Below are positions 25,665 to 35,591 of a DNA stretch of 64,000 nucleotides, in pieces. The notes under the pieces were generated by a model, which was given only the letters and a program-made list of their open reading frames with translations, searched no databases and was not told where the DNA came from. The translations under genes were made by a program, and so were the position numbers. Each line of letters opens with the position of its first letter. Position 1 is the stretch's first letter. The DNA lies in assembly GCA_964494805.1 (NCBI GenBank), contig CAZBST010000007.1, positions 1 through 64,000 of the forward strand. The letters run 5' to 3'. This DNA is from CAIYOL01 sp964494805. GTDB lineage: Bacteria > Planctomycetota > Phycisphaerae > Sedimentisphaerales > Anaerobacaceae.

Positions 25665-26822
25665 TTATGTGGCAGGTTGGAAATTACAGATGAATTCGAC
25701 AGTTCGCTCTGCTATTTTTTCTGAGACTCTGGGATGAAGCGGTAGATTAACAACCTCTCGGGCTGCTTTCTCCCCCTCAGGGCACATTCCTGACTTGTAA
25801 TCATAAGTCTCCAAAGGAGTATCAATTGGATGCAACGGACATTCAAACCAACTGCCAAGTTCCACGCCTGCCTTTGTAGCTTCGCGGAGTGCCTTGTCTT
25901 TCTGAGCAATTCTCACAGGATATCTCACCATAACCGGGTCCATCACATTCCTGTCGTACTCTCTGCTCTTCCAGCCCTTCTCCTCAAACAGCCTGTCATA
26001 AAGGCTGGCTATTTTCTCGCGGTGTGCAATATTTCGCTCGATTTTCTTAAGCTGCCGCAGGCCGGACCATGCCTGCACCACACTCATACCTTTGAAAAAG
26101 TCATCGGCCATAACCGTGGTGGACTCGTTTACAGTCCACGAACCAATCACCAATCCTTTTTTCGTAAGGTAACGGAAAACGTTTTGTGCAAAAGCAGTCG
26201 TTCTCGGATAGATAAATAATCTGTATACGGCCAATTGTGCCCTGAGCATAATAACCTCACTCCTCGAGGGCAAGCACATTTCATTGGCCTGCAGCGATTC
26301 GATTTTAGCCGCCAAATCCACATCACTCGTTATCACCATTCCACCAATGCCGGTTGTAAAAGGCTTATTCCATTGAGAAGAAAAATACGCAGCTTTGCCG
26401 AGCGTACCTGCCATTTTGCCTTTGTATTTTGAACCAAGAGCAAGGCAGCAATCTTCAACGACAGCAATACCATTTTTGTCGGCGATATTCATAACCGCAT
26501 CCATATCACACGGATAGCCGTAGGTATGCTGGGCGATGATGATTTTAGTTTTGGGCGTGATTTTGCTTTCAAGCAGAACCGGATTCATATTAAAGGTATT
26601 TGGTTCGATGTCGACATAGACAGGTTTTGCGTTGAGATATTTTATCGCGTTGGCATTCACCACACAAGTATAGCCAGGCAAAATTACCTCATCGCCCGGA
26701 GCAATTCCCGATGCCTTAAGTATAGCGTAAAGTGCTACACGGCCTTTCCAGAACGCAAAGGCATTTTTAGCCTTGAACCAGTCGGCAAATGCTGCCTGAT
26801 ATCTGCTGACGATATTGCTCAT
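25665..26822 (-). CDS. DegT/DnrJ/EryC1/StrS-type aminotransferase
   Basis: A 385-residue PLP-dependent sugar aminotransferase. FWKGRVALYAILKASGI and GDEVILPGYTCVVNANAIKY form the N-terminal part; VVEDCCLALGSKYKGK carries the cofactor Asp; the PLP-binding Lys is in SSQWNKPFTTGIGG. This family transaminates keto sugars on nucleotides, though a subset are dehydratases (with His instead of Lys, not the case here). Its start overlaps the end of the upstream GNAT gene by four bases (ATGA), and the downstream GNAT gene follows after 15 bases. Confidence 0.87.
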   Translation of the reverse strand: MSNIVSRYQAAFADWFKAKNAFAFWKGRVALYAILKASGIAPGDEVILPGYTCVVNANAIKYLNAKPVYVDIEPNTFNMNPVLLESKITPKTKIIIAQHTYGYPCDMDAVMNIADKNGIAVVEDCCLALGSKYKGKMAGTLGKAAYFSSQWNKPFTTGIGGMVITSDVDLAAKIESLQANEMCLPSRSEVIMLRAQLAVYRLFIYPRTTAFAQNVFRYLTKKGLVIGSWTVNESTTVMADDFFKGMSVVQAWSGLRQLKKIERNIAHREKIASLYDRLFEEKGWKSREYDRNVMDPVMVRYPVRIAQKDKALREATKAGVELGSWFECPLHPIDTPLETYDYKSGMCPEGEKAAREVVNLPLHPRVSEKIAERTVEFICNFQPAT

Positions 26823-27451
26823 TCTTGTTTACCTTCCGCGTTCTGTGGCAGATCGAATATGTATCTATTCATTACACGGCCTTCGGGGGTCGTGTATGTG
26901 GATTCAATTTTCCAACCGAGTTTCTGGTAGAAGTTGTTAACCTTGTCATTATTCTTTGCATCGGTGGTCAGGTAACAGCCGGTGCCTCCGCGGCGCCCAA
27001 CTTCCTCTACCCATCTTTCCACCAGTGCCTTGCCTATACCCTGCTTTTGGAGATTGGGAGAGACAGCAACACCGCTAAGAAGCACCCGCAGCGGACCTGA
27101 AGGGGCATCCCCACGATAAAACATCGCACGAAAGAGACGTTTTATTACCGTCGGCCGCTTTAACACGGCCGTGACGCTTGCCAGACAAAAGGCATACCAG
27201 CGTTTTATAAGGAGTCTTTTGAAATATTCGGCGGGCATCAACGTACCAATTATAAAGCCTAATACATCGTGTGTCTGTTCATCCTCTGCGACAAAACTAA
27301 CACAGGTCCTATCATATACGAGTGATTTGTAGCTTTTCTTGAGAAAGCGTGGCCCGAGAAAGGTCAGGAAGAAACCTGGAAAGGCTTCCATATGCACATC
27401 AACAATCTTATCAACGTGCCGACCTTCGGTTTTAACGATTTTATACGCCAT
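26819..27451 (-). CDS. GNAT-family N-acetyltransferase
   Basis: A 210-residue protein with the acetyl-CoA motif LSGVAVSPNLQKQGIGKALVERW and a second motif TGCYLTTDAKNNDKVNNFYQKLGW, typical of GNAT enzymes. DVHMEAFPGFFLTFLGPRFLKK at the N-terminus is common in polysaccharide-locus acetyltransferases. With the aminotransferase directly downstream (4-base overlap) it may make an N-acetylamino sugar. Substrate not readable from sequence. Confidence 0.83.
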   Translation of the reverse strand: MAYKIVKTEGRHVDKIVDVHMEAFPGFFLTFLGPRFLKKSYKSLVYDRTCVSFVAEDEQTHDVLGFIIGTLMPAEYFKRLLIKRWYAFCLASVTAVLKRPTVIKRLFRAMFYRGDAPSGPLRVLLSGVAVSPNLQKQGIGKALVERWVEEVGRRGGTGCYLTTDAKNNDKVNNFYQKLGWKIESTYTTPEGRVMNRYIFDLPQNAEGKQE

Positions 27452-27536
27452 AAACGGATATGACTAAAAGACCTGCTTCTGGTGCTACGGAATGGGGCAT
27501 ACGATGCATATCTGCCTTAGGAAATGGAACTTAAGT

Positions 27537-28772
27537 TTATTTTCTATAATTTTTTACAACATTTTCGAGAATGTTCTCATACTTTCTGAAACCAATTTCA
27601 AAATTAAGCTCTTGATCATAGAATCTCTTGCCATTTAAGCCCATTTGCTCTAATTCAGTCCGAGGCATTGTTATAAGTTTCCGTACCGCCTCAGCAATAC
27701 TTTGTGGATTCTCCGGTTCACAAGTTACCCCTGCAGATGCTTTCTTGACAAGATCTGCAGCATCACCCTTGACACCCATAAGAATAGGGCGCCCTGCGGC
27801 CATATATGCCTGTGTTTTGGATGGAATCGCCATTTCAAAGATTGGATCATCTTTTAAATGAACAAGTAAAACATCAGCTAAACGCAGTATTGCACCGATT
27901 TCAGAAACAGGCCGGCGAGGAAAAAAGCGAACATTTCTTAGACCCATATTATCTGCTTTCTGCTTTAAAGAATCGACCTCAACACCACCGCCTATAAAGA
28001 CAAATTGAACATGAGGATGGTCAGAGGCCAATAGCTTTGCGGTATCAAGGACAACGCTAAGTGATTGTGCTTTACCCATATTACCCGCGAATAGAATGTT
28101 AAATCGGCCGGCCAAACCAAGTTCATCAGCAAGCGCAGGATTTTTCTCCACAGATTGAATCTGAGAGTCATCGCACCATTCATAAATCATCTCAACTTTA
28201 TCTTCCGGAACACCTCGCTGGCATAATTTCTGTTTAACTCCTGGTGTAATAACCACAATTTTGCTTGCCCGCTTATAAACAAATTTACACCAGGCATCAA
28301 CTATTTTATAACCGGTTCTGCTGTTGAACATTCCAGTAGATAATAATGTGTCGGGCCAAAGGTCCTTGATATCGTACACAAAAGGAATTCCTCGAAGAAG
28401 CCGAAGAATGCTTGCTGGCAAACCTATAGTTGCCGGCCCTTGGACTACATAAGCAACGTCAGCCTTTTTTACTGCTGCAACTCCGATTGTAGACGCTGAA
28501 AGTGCAAGGCTTGTATAACACATTATCCGTTTAATAGAGGACCTGTCGTGGCTTGGGTAAAGAGGGACACGAATTATTGGAATACCGTCTATGACCTCTT
28601 TCTGTAAGAATTTTACGCGGTAACCTTTATATATTTTACCGCCCGGATAATTAGGAAAACCCGTTAAAACCTGCACCTGATGGCCACGACTGGCAAACTT
28701 TTTAGCAAAAGGAAGCCCAACGAAGAAATTCGGCTCAGGCTGAAAATAATGACTTACAAATAAGATTCGCAT
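27537..28772 (-). CDS. glycosyltransferase family 4 (WbuB-like)
   Basis: A 411-residue GT-B glycosyltransferase: ILFVSHYFQPEPNFFVGLPFAKKFASRGHQVQVLTGFPNYP at the N-terminus is WbuB-like (read in parts), YDIKDLWPDTLLS, FNILFAGNMGKAQSL and FEMAIPSKTQAYMAAGRPIL (donor-sugar site). The WbuB group transfers N-acetyl-L-fucosamine, but the sugar cannot be assigned here. It lies alone between gaps of ~85 and ~105 bases on the minus strand. Confidence 0.88.
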   Translation of the reverse strand: MRILFVSHYFQPEPNFFVGLPFAKKFASRGHQVQVLTGFPNYPGGKIYKGYRVKFLQKEVIDGIPIIRVPLYPSHDRSSIKRIMCYTSLALSASTIGVAAVKKADVAYVVQGPATIGLPASILRLLRGIPFVYDIKDLWPDTLLSTGMFNSRTGYKIVDAWCKFVYKRASKIVVITPGVKQKLCQRGVPEDKVEMIYEWCDDSQIQSVEKNPALADELGLAGRFNILFAGNMGKAQSLSVVLDTAKLLASDHPHVQFVFIGGGVEVDSLKQKADNMGLRNVRFFPRRPVSEIGAILRLADVLLVHLKDDPIFEMAIPSKTQAYMAAGRPILMGVKGDAADLVKKASAGVTCEPENPQSIAEAVRKLITMPRTELEQMGLNGKRFYDQELNFEIGFRKYENILENVVKNYRK

Positions 28773-28877
28773 TTTTAGACAACAAGTTTGATTATTTTAG
28801 AAATACCTTTCATAATTACAACTACCTACACTGGTGCCCCTCGCGACCAGAGCTTTCACCTTTTACTTTTCATTAAA

Positions 28878-29987
28878 TTACATTTTATCCCTATATTTAG
28901 ATAAAAGGATTCCGACAATTCTTTCTGCTGCCCTCCCATCACCATAAGGGCTTACCGCTTTCGACATTCTGTTGTATTCACCTTTATCGTACAAAAGCCT
29001 TTCCGTTTCATCAATGATAGTCTGCGTATCTGTGCCTATAATTTTGGCAGTTCCAGCCTCGACGGCCTCCGGACGCTCGGTTTTGTTGCGCAGTACCAAT
29101 ACCGGTTTACCCAGGGCAGGAGCTTCTTCCTGGATACCGCCGGAATCTGTAAGGACAATATGCGAGTGATTCATAAGGTGAACGAACTTTTTATACTCCA
29201 AAGGTTCTATAAGATGAAATCTTTCCTGATTTGATAAGGTTTTGTATACCACTCCGCGGACATTTGGATTCAAATGTACAGGGTACACTATTTCAACTTC
29301 CGGATTGCGCACGGCTATTTCTTTTAGGCCGTTACATATGTCCTGGAAAGGCTCACCAAAGCTTTCGCGACGATGGGCGGTGACCAGGATAAGCTTCTTG
29401 CTCGGGTCCAGAAAGTCCATATCTAACTCACAATCTTTCTTGATAGTCATAAAAAGAGCATCAATCACCGTATTACCGGTAAGAAATATGCTCTCTTTGG
29501 AAAACCCTTCAGACAGCAGTGCATTGACCGCAGTTTGTGTAGGTGCGAAGTTATAGGTTGTCAATGCACTAATTAACCGACGGTTAATCTCCTCCGGAAA
29601 CGGACTGTATCTATCATAAGTACGCAACCCGGCTTCGACATGTCCAACTGAGACTTTCTGATAGAAGCTGGCAAGGCCTGCCAACATTGCCGTTGTAGTA
29701 TCACCCTGCAGCAGAGTAACATCGGGCATAACCTTTACAATCACATCTGTCAAGTTTCTCACAACCTTGGCTGTCAGCGAAGCCAAACTTTGATTCGGCT
29801 CCATGAGGTCAAGGTCAATTTGCGGCTCGATTTCAAAAAGGGAAAGAACCTGGTCTAACATTTCACGGTGTTGTGCCGTTACACAAACAATAGATTCAAT
29901 TACATCACTATGTTTCTCAAACTCTTTAACTACCGGAGCCATTTTAATGGCTTCAGGACGAGTGCCGAAAATCGAAAGAACCCGCAT
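28878..29987 (-). CDS. wecB: UDP-GlcNAc 2-epimerase, non-hydrolysing
   Basis: A 369-residue epimerase interconverting UDP-GlcNAc and UDP-ManNAc. Motifs: FGTRPEAIKMAPV at the N-terminus, TAQHREMLDQVL, HVEAGLRTYDRYSPFPEEINR, VTAHRRESFGEP and LTDSGGIQEEAPALGKPVLVLR. The length is standard. A second, more divergent epimerase lies at 46444-47541. The DNA is on the minus strand of the polysaccharide locus, ~150 bases after the epimerase/dehydratase gene upstream. Confidence 0.93.
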   Translation of the reverse strand: MRVLSIFGTRPEAIKMAPVVKEFEKHSDVIESIVCVTAQHREMLDQVLSLFEIEPQIDLDLMEPNQSLASLTAKVVRNLTDVIVKVMPDVTLLQGDTTTAMLAGLASFYQKVSVGHVEAGLRTYDRYSPFPEEINRRLISALTTYNFAPTQTAVNALLSEGFSKESIFLTGNTVIDALFMTIKKDCELDMDFLDPSKKLILVTAHRRESFGEPFQDICNGLKEIAVRNPEVEIVYPVHLNPNVRGVVYKTLSNQERFHLIEPLEYKKFVHLMNHSHIVLTDSGGIQEEAPALGKPVLVLRNKTERPEAVEAGTAKIIGTDTQTIIDETERLLYDKGEYNRMSKAVSPYGDGRAAERIVGILLSKYRDKM

Positions 29988-30137
29988 ATTTCCTGTATTT
30001 CCTATTCGTTAAAGCTGTATATATTAAAGAAAGTTTCGGGATGGCCTCAAGATAAGGTGCATTCGCACTGTCTTATCCCAACACCGAGCTTGCCCATCCT
30101 CAGAAAGTGACAAAGGAAGTATAACATACCCCTCATT

Positions 30138-31178
30138 CTATTTCTTCAGGGTAACGCCGCGCACAGCGGATGACATACCCGGTCCGAAATCCGCCGACCT
30201 TTCGATGTTGTCCCAGTTGTCTTTAAACCATTGCACGGCATTTTTTATACCTTCATCGAAAGATGTTTTTGGTTCGTACCCGATAAGGTCTCGTGCTTTT
30301 TCCCAGGAGGCAAGTATTCGAGTTTTTGTATCCCACTTTCTCCTTTGGATGAACGTGACAGGGGCCTTGTTGCCTGTGTGTTTATTAATCATATTGGCCA
30401 GGTCAATGATTCGAGTTTCCTTTCCTGACCCCAGATTGAACGCTTCCCCGACAGCTTCTTTGAAGTATCCCGACCTGATTAAACCATCCACAATATCTCC
30501 GACATAGGTAAAATCCCTACTTTCTTCGCCGGTACCTGTGATGGGAAGTGATAAGCCCTTCATTGCCCAGTAAATAAAATTGGGAATGACGTTTCTATAC
30601 TCTCCTGGGACTTCTCCGGGGCCAAACGAGTTAAAAAATCGCGCCTTAACAACCGGAAGACCATACTGTTTATAGAAGTAATTGCAGTATAACTCTCCCA
30701 GCATTTTAGTGACCTGGTAAGGCGTCGATAAAGTCAACGAAATGTCATCCTCTTTTAATGGGAAATTTGTACTCTCTCCATATATTGAGCAGCCTGAGGA
30801 TGAGTAAACAAATCTCTCAACACGGCCATAGAGCGCAGAATATTCCAGCATCTTGAGTATGCCAAACCCATTTGTTCTCAAGTCTTTTTCCGGATAATCT
30901 ATCGAATTCTGATTTGCAAAAAAGGCTGCCAGATGAAAAACTACAACGGGCTTTTCATTAAAGGCGCGTTTTATGTCAATATCATTGGCCACATCCCCCT
31001 TAACGAATAACAGATTGCCTGAATTCGGGAGATTCCACTCGTATGCCGAGGAGAGATCGTCAAAAACAATCACGCTTACTCCGAGTTCGAGAAGCGCTCT
31101 TGTGAGTCTGCTGCCTACAGCACCGGCTCCACCTGTGACCAGGACTCTTTTTCCATTATAATACTCTTTATAATCCAT
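30138..31178 (-). CDS. NAD-dependent epimerase/dehydratase (extended SDR)
   Basis: A 346-residue extended SDR: VLVTGGAGAVGSR binds NAD, SSSGCSIYGEST and YQVTKMLGELYCNYF supply the catalytic Ser and YxxxK, VVKARFFNSFGPG and GTGEESRDFTYVGDIVDG are sugar-epimerase stretches. It probably makes a nucleotide-sugar (UDP-glucose/galactose 4-epimerase-like). The ATG at 31178 has AAGGGA upstream; a GTG at 31229 would overlap the previous gene. The order with the SDR gene at 31199-32149 suggests a two-step sugar conversion. Confidence 0.87.
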   Translation of the reverse strand: MDYKEYYNGKRVLVTGGAGAVGSRLTRALLELGVSVIVFDDLSSAYEWNLPNSGNLLFVKGDVANDIDIKRAFNEKPVVVFHLAAFFANQNSIDYPEKDLRTNGFGILKMLEYSALYGRVERFVYSSSGCSIYGESTNFPLKEDDISLTLSTPYQVTKMLGELYCNYFYKQYGLPVVKARFFNSFGPGEVPGEYRNVIPNFIYWAMKGLSLPITGTGEESRDFTYVGDIVDGLIRSGYFKEAVGEAFNLGSGKETRIIDLANMINKHTGNKAPVTFIQRRKWDTKTRILASWEKARDLIGYEPKTSFDEGIKNAVQWFKDNWDNIERSADFGPGMSSAVRGVTLKK

Positions 31179-31198
31179 ACTTTTATTCCCTTCAAAAT

Positions 31199-32149
31199 TC
31201 AAGATATTCTGTAATAATCTTTCATCCACTCAACTGTTCTTCGGATACCTTCTTCCGGTGGGATTTTCGGGTTATGATTCAGGTCTTTGATGGCTTTTGA
31301 AAAATCTATTGTTTTTACTTTGGTTGTATGCGGTTCAGATTCTTTGTAAGTCACCAAGGAGTCGTCCTTTCCGAGCACATCAAGAATAATATCCGAATAT
31401 TCTTTAATATCTTTTTCCCATTCTTTTCTTCCACCAACGTTGTAGACCTCCCCAGGTATAAAATTGTCAACAATATTTGCAAAAGTTCGGCAGGTATCTT
31501 CAACATAGTCTATTATTCTTTTATGTCCCTTATAGAGGGTATAGGGTTTATTATGTAAGGCGAGGTAAATGAATTTTGGGATAAATCCACGATAGGGGGT
31601 GTATTCTTCGTGGATTCCGTAGCAATTTACGGGTCTAACGCGCACGGTTTCCGTGCCGAACATTCTTGCAGAGTTAAGGCACATCAATTCACCAGCCCAT
31701 TTGGAAATAGCATAATCGTTCATCTGATACGTTTTCTTAATGGGCTGTTCTTCCATTACGATTTCGTCCATCTGACCTTCGTAGTCTCCATAGACTTCGG
31801 CAGAAGAGAAGAAAATCATTCTAAACCGCTCTTTTTCCTGAAACCGAATCAGGTGCTTGGAGCCTATTACATTGGTATGCCACAAATTTTCGTAATAGGC
31901 CTCTCCATTCCATCGGCCATACTCGGCGGCCAGGTGATACACATAATCAAATGGGCCAAACTGTTTAAAGACCTCTTCAATCTGGCGGTAGTTCTTCACA
32001 TCACACCTTATATAATCCTCTCTTTCGGTGTTATAAATATCAGAGGCAATCACTTTATGGCCTCTTGAACGCAGCTCATTGACCAGGTTAGTGCCTATAA
32101 AGCCTGCACCGCCTGTGACAAGGATATTTTTTCCGGTTAACTGCTTCAT
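31199..32149 (-). CDS. NAD-dependent epimerase/dehydratase
   Basis: A 316-residue extended SDR: ILVTGGAGFIGTNLVNELR at the N-terminus, FSSAEVYGDYEG, YAISKWAGELMCL (YxxxK) and VRVRPVNCYGIHE. Start is ATG at 32149 with GGAG six bases upstream; a GTG 12 bases earlier is possible. It is followed on the minus strand by another SDR gene. The substrate cannot be fixed; both are probably nucleotide-sugar epimerases or dehydratases of the locus. Confidence 0.87.
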   Translation of the reverse strand: MKQLTGKNILVTGGAGFIGTNLVNELRSRGHKVIASDIYNTEREDYIRCDVKNYRQIEEVFKQFGPFDYVYHLAAEYGRWNGEAYYENLWHTNVIGSKHLIRFQEKERFRMIFFSSAEVYGDYEGQMDEIVMEEQPIKKTYQMNDYAISKWAGELMCLNSARMFGTETVRVRPVNCYGIHEEYTPYRGFIPKFIYLALHNKPYTLYKGHKRIIDYVEDTCRTFANIVDNFIPGEVYNVGGRKEWEKDIKEYSDIILDVLGKDDSLVTYKESEPHTTKVKTIDFSKAIKDLNHNPKIPPEEGIRRTVEWMKDYYRIS

Positions 32150-32278
32150 ATAGCTCTCCACATATAATCTTTAGAAACAACAATTTTACCCTTACAATCG
32201 TTCCTATGCAACTGTGTATCTGTAGAGGTATCTGTTTTCGACGGACTATGCCCTTACGGCAAGTTTGTTAGCGACTCA

Positions 32279-32917
32279 CTAAGTAGACGGTGATTTTTGC
32301 GATTCTGCCAACAAAGTCTTCTGCATCAACAGGTATGATTCCCACTCGGCGTTTTTAGATTTGATAAGTCTGTCGAGCGCCTCGTTATGCAATTTTTGCT
32401 GTTCAGGCGTAAACCTGTAACGAATCAGCTTTGCAGGCACCCCGCCGACAATTGCGTAGGGCGGAACATCCTTTGTAACCACCGTACCAGCCGCCACAAC
32501 CGCTCCCCGGCCGATTCGCACGCCAGCTATAACGATACAACCGTGACCTATCCACACATCATCCTCAATGACCGTGAGCAATTCTTCCATCCTGTCGCGG
32601 CCGGTGAAGCGTATCGGCACACCCACGATGTCAAAGCGATGGTCGCCACCTACAATGGCGACATTCGAAGCCAGCATCACAAAATGTCCTATTTGTACAT
32701 TAGCGTCTATGTGGACGTTAAAGCCGGTGAATACGTAATCGCCGATGGTAATGGCGTTTTTCTTGAAACGGGAGCACAGCGAACAGGTAAAGCACTTGCC
32801 GATTTCTTTGAAGCGGGCGCCCCGCAGCCTGGCCAGCCAGACAACAAAGGCCCTTTTTTGCCACCCTAACCACATTATGAATCTAACAAGATTTAGGTGC
32901 TTATCTGCCATTGTCAT
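32279..32917 (-). CDS. hexapeptide-repeat acyltransferase (WbbJ-like)
   Basis: A 212-residue left-handed beta-helix acetyltransferase. Hexapeptide turns run from ITIGDYVFTGFNVHIDANVQIG through GGDHRF (catalytic His area) to VIEDDVWIGHGCIVIAGVRIGRGAVVAAGTVVTKDVPPYAIVGGVPAKLI (read in parts), the end being diagnostic of sugar O-acetyltransferases. It overlaps the upstream glycosyltransferase gene by 17 bases. Confidence 0.88.
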   Translation of the reverse strand: MTMADKHLNLVRFIMWLGWQKRAFVVWLARLRGARFKEIGKCFTCSLCSRFKKNAITIGDYVFTGFNVHIDANVQIGHFVMLASNVAIVGGDHRFDIVGVPIRFTGRDRMEELLTVIEDDVWIGHGCIVIAGVRIGRGAVVAAGTVVTKDVPPYAIVGGVPAKLIRYRFTPEQQKLHNEALDRLIKSKNAEWESYLLMQKTLLAESQKSPST

Positions 32918-34163
32918 TTTTATGGTTTTTAAATATTTTTTTATCGTTCTTTAATATGGATTCATAAAAATCGACGAGTCGTTTCTCTACTACTGACCAG
33001 TTAAATTTTTCTTTGAAAGCATTTTGGCCTATAGTACCCATATTTTTTAGCTTTTCCGGATTATTCAGTAAATCAATGATGGCATCCGCATAAGCTTTGG
33101 GGTCGTCGGGCTTGACGACTACACCACAGCCAACATTTTTTATATGAGCGATAGCATGGGGCAATTCCGGGGCAACTATTGCAAGACCTTGTGACATATA
33201 TTCGAATGTTTTGCCGGGTTGACTGGTAAGACCTAGTGGAGTTGGTCGATCAATACTTAGGGCTATGCCCGCGCCTCTGACAAACTTAGGAAGTTCTACT
33301 CCGCTTACATTAGGAATGAAAGTTATAACGTCTTTATACTCCGGTTGATTAAATTTATCCATCACAACTTTTTCGTGGTCTTCGTTGTGAAATCTCCGAG
33401 TTACTATAAATTGTACTTCAGGTTTGGCTTTTTTGACCAATCTGGCTATCTCTGGAAGTAATAACGAGCCTCTTTCAGGCACTAATGAACCTATAAAAAT
33501 AACCTTATTTAGCCTATCATGCCATTCTTGATCTGATATAGGGTTTGGAGCGAAATCTATAATTGAAGCGTAATTCGGCGTGTGAACAGTTCTGCATCCC
33601 AATATTTCGAACCTTCTTCTGCTGTCATTACAAACAGTAGAAATATTTCTGAATAATGACCCTAATAAAGTCTCTGTGCACCATATCATACCACTGATTA
33701 TTTGTCTCAAAGGCCATATATCAGGAACCAATCTGCATGGAACGCCTACGTGATAGTACTCATGGATATCATATATAAATGGTTTCCTCGTTTTGAGCTT
33801 TAAAAGTAAAGCAGGGATAAGTAAGTATGCATCATGGAAATGGTATAAATCCACATTTTCTTTTGATGCAAGCTTGGTAATTTTAAACATTGTTTTGAAA
33901 AGGCCCCATAAAGATGACCATTTCTCAACTCCAATAACTTTGATGCCATCATCATCGTATTCACCTATAATAGCGTTTTGAACAAGACGTTTATGTGCAA
34001 CGGCGATTAAGGTTACATTCCAGCCGTTTCTTTGTAAAGAACGACACTGTTTGTTTAAAATCCTTAAGTCCTTTGTTGGATGTAATGTAAAAACGCATAC
34101 TTTTTTTACATTCTGCCGGTTCAATTTTAATTCCCTTTTTATTAGAGTTGAAGTATGCAACAT
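32901..34163 (-). CDS. glycosyltransferase family 4
   Basis: A 420-residue GT-B glycosyltransferase: VFTLHPTKDLRILNKQCRSLQRNGWNVTLIA at the start (read in parts), DLYHFHDAYLLIPALLL, YDIHEYYHVGVP, NKVIFIGSLVPERGSLLL, then GLTSQPGKTFEYMSQGLAIV as the donor site. The donor region begins with Gly rather than the usual Glu-x7-Glu pattern. It overlaps the preceding glycosyltransferase gene's last base and the following acyltransferase, so the three are probably one transcript. Confidence 0.87.
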   Translation of the reverse strand: MLHTSTLIKRELKLNRQNVKKVCVFTLHPTKDLRILNKQCRSLQRNGWNVTLIAVAHKRLVQNAIIGEYDDDGIKVIGVEKWSSLWGLFKTMFKITKLASKENVDLYHFHDAYLLIPALLLKLKTRKPFIYDIHEYYHVGVPCRLVPDIWPLRQIISGMIWCTETLLGSLFRNISTVCNDSRRRFEILGCRTVHTPNYASIIDFAPNPISDQEWHDRLNKVIFIGSLVPERGSLLLPEIARLVKKAKPEVQFIVTRRFHNEDHEKVVMDKFNQPEYKDVITFIPNVSGVELPKFVRGAGIALSIDRPTPLGLTSQPGKTFEYMSQGLAIVAPELPHAIAHIKNVGCGVVVKPDDPKAYADAIIDLLNNPEKLKNMGTIGQNAFKEKFNWSVVEKRLVDFYESILKNDKKIFKNHKNDNGR

Positions 34164-35380
34164 CAGCTCTTATTCACCAATGAACGTAACGATTCCGCTA
34201 ATTTTCTCGCATGTTGTTCAGCATCAAATTTCTCATTCACATAAGCAAGTGCTTTTTGACCAGCTGAATGTCTAAACTCGCCATCGTTTATCATTCTCTC
34301 CATAGCATTTTTGAGTTGTTCAACATCTTTGGCATCAACGAGCAGCCCGGTTTGACCATCGATAACCGCTTCTGGAATACCTCCAACTCTGGTTGTCACA
34401 ACAGGCAGACCACAGTTCATCGCCTCAAGAATCGACTGGGGCATACCTTCACTGTGCGATGGGAAAACCATAAAATCTGATGCTTGCAAATACTTCGGCA
34501 CCTCCTCCGGCGAAAGCAGTCCCGGCAGTACTACCGCTCCATCTCTGTCTGCCCTTGCTCTAAGCTGAACAAGCCTTTCCGTGGCGGGTCCTTCGCCGAT
34601 GCACACCAATCTGAAATTGTGATATTTCCCAAAAAGTCTTTCTACAACCGTTGTCAATTCATTTATACCTTTTGTATGTACAATAAAACCAACATATACT
34701 GCAACAATGTCATCATCTGCCCAGCCTAGCTCTTGGCGAAGTTTTCTTTTGTTCTTGGGCGGTGAAAATCTCTCGCTATCTCTGCCAAGATACACACATA
34801 ATGGCTTTCGCTTACACTTTCCTGTTTCGGCCAGCTTTTTGCAAATTGATTCGCTAACACCAATAGGCAAGTCAACTTGTTCTAATATACCATCCAACCG
34901 TCTCCGAAACACTGGAGACTGCTCTGAATAAATCATAACATCACCACCGATTGCTAACGCAGCCACTGGTAAATTCAATTTCTTGCCAATAGCTACCGCT
35001 GCTTCCGCACCGGGAAACATCGAGATGCCGAGAACCATGTCAAACGGGTTTTCCTTATGCCAACGCATTGCAGCAGCCCTTAGGGCTATAATTGCTGACT
35101 TATATTCAAATCTGGTAAACCATGTGCCCGGGAGACGGATGTATCTGACTGGCCTGGCTTCAAGTACTTTTGGAGCAGCAAGTGGGTTTGCGGGACCATA
35201 TCTTCTCCATCTGGACAAGCAATACAAAGGCCAAGGCGCCCAGGCTCTCGGGACCAAGAAATCACACTCAATCCCATATTTTGCCAGGTATTGTCCCTGT
35301 CGAGATATAAAAAGTCCGAGAGATTCTACATCCTTGTTAGGAAATAGGTGACTAATAGTTAATATCCGCAGTTTCTTCAT
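34163..35380 (-). CDS. glycosyltransferase family 4
   Basis: A 405-residue GT-B enzyme: RILTISHLFPNKDVESLGLFISRQ, GVSESICKKL, VAVYVGFIVHTKGINELT, FPSHSEGMPQSILEAMNCGLPVVTTRVGGIPEAV (ExNxxGLP donor site). The ATG at 35380 has GAGG just upstream; the ORF can begin at 35392. Its 5' end overlaps the tail of a truncated polymerase gene, the same arrangement as at the intact polymerase gene at 39277 (see findings). Confidence 0.9.
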   Translation of the reverse strand: MKKLRILTISHLFPNKDVESLGLFISRQGQYLAKYGIECDFLVPRAWAPWPLYCLSRWRRYGPANPLAAPKVLEARPVRYIRLPGTWFTRFEYKSAIIALRAAAMRWHKENPFDMVLGISMFPGAEAAVAIGKKLNLPVAALAIGGDVMIYSEQSPVFRRRLDGILEQVDLPIGVSESICKKLAETGKCKRKPLCVYLGRDSERFSPPKNKRKLRQELGWADDDIVAVYVGFIVHTKGINELTTVVERLFGKYHNFRLVCIGEGPATERLVQLRARADRDGAVVLPGLLSPEEVPKYLQASDFMVFPSHSEGMPQSILEAMNCGLPVVTTRVGGIPEAVIDGQTGLLVDAKDVEQLKNAMERMINDGEFRHSAGQKALAYVNEKFDAEQHARKLAESLRSLVNKS

Positions 35381-35549
35381 CAACCTCACCATCTATACAT
35401 TCACTTACATCGCTCTTAAGCTTACTTATACGTTCGATGCCCATAATAATTGCCAAGAATACCCAAAAGTGCTTCTGGTACAACTGTCCAATATCCAAAC
35501 CCATTACTAACAAAAACATTAACACCGCTCTGGCATATAGTTTCCCCAT
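35352..35549 (-). pseudogene. remnant: C-terminal 65 residues of a second O-antigen polymerase/ligase
   Basis: The 65-residue frame (KLYARAVLMFLLVMGL, FWVFLAIIMGIERISKL, EETADINY) is a near match to the C-terminus of the intact polymerase at 39277-40719 (KIYARAALTFLLVNGL, YWVFLAIIIAAEQTSRF, EETMNINY). The rest of that gene is absent here; the upstream DNA runs into the deacetylase gene at 35592. It has no plausible start of its own, so it is a truncated copy left by duplication or recombination. Confidence 0.8.
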
Positions 35550-35591
35550 TCTAATTTGATTTGGGTTTTGAAAAACATCTTGTTTTAGAAA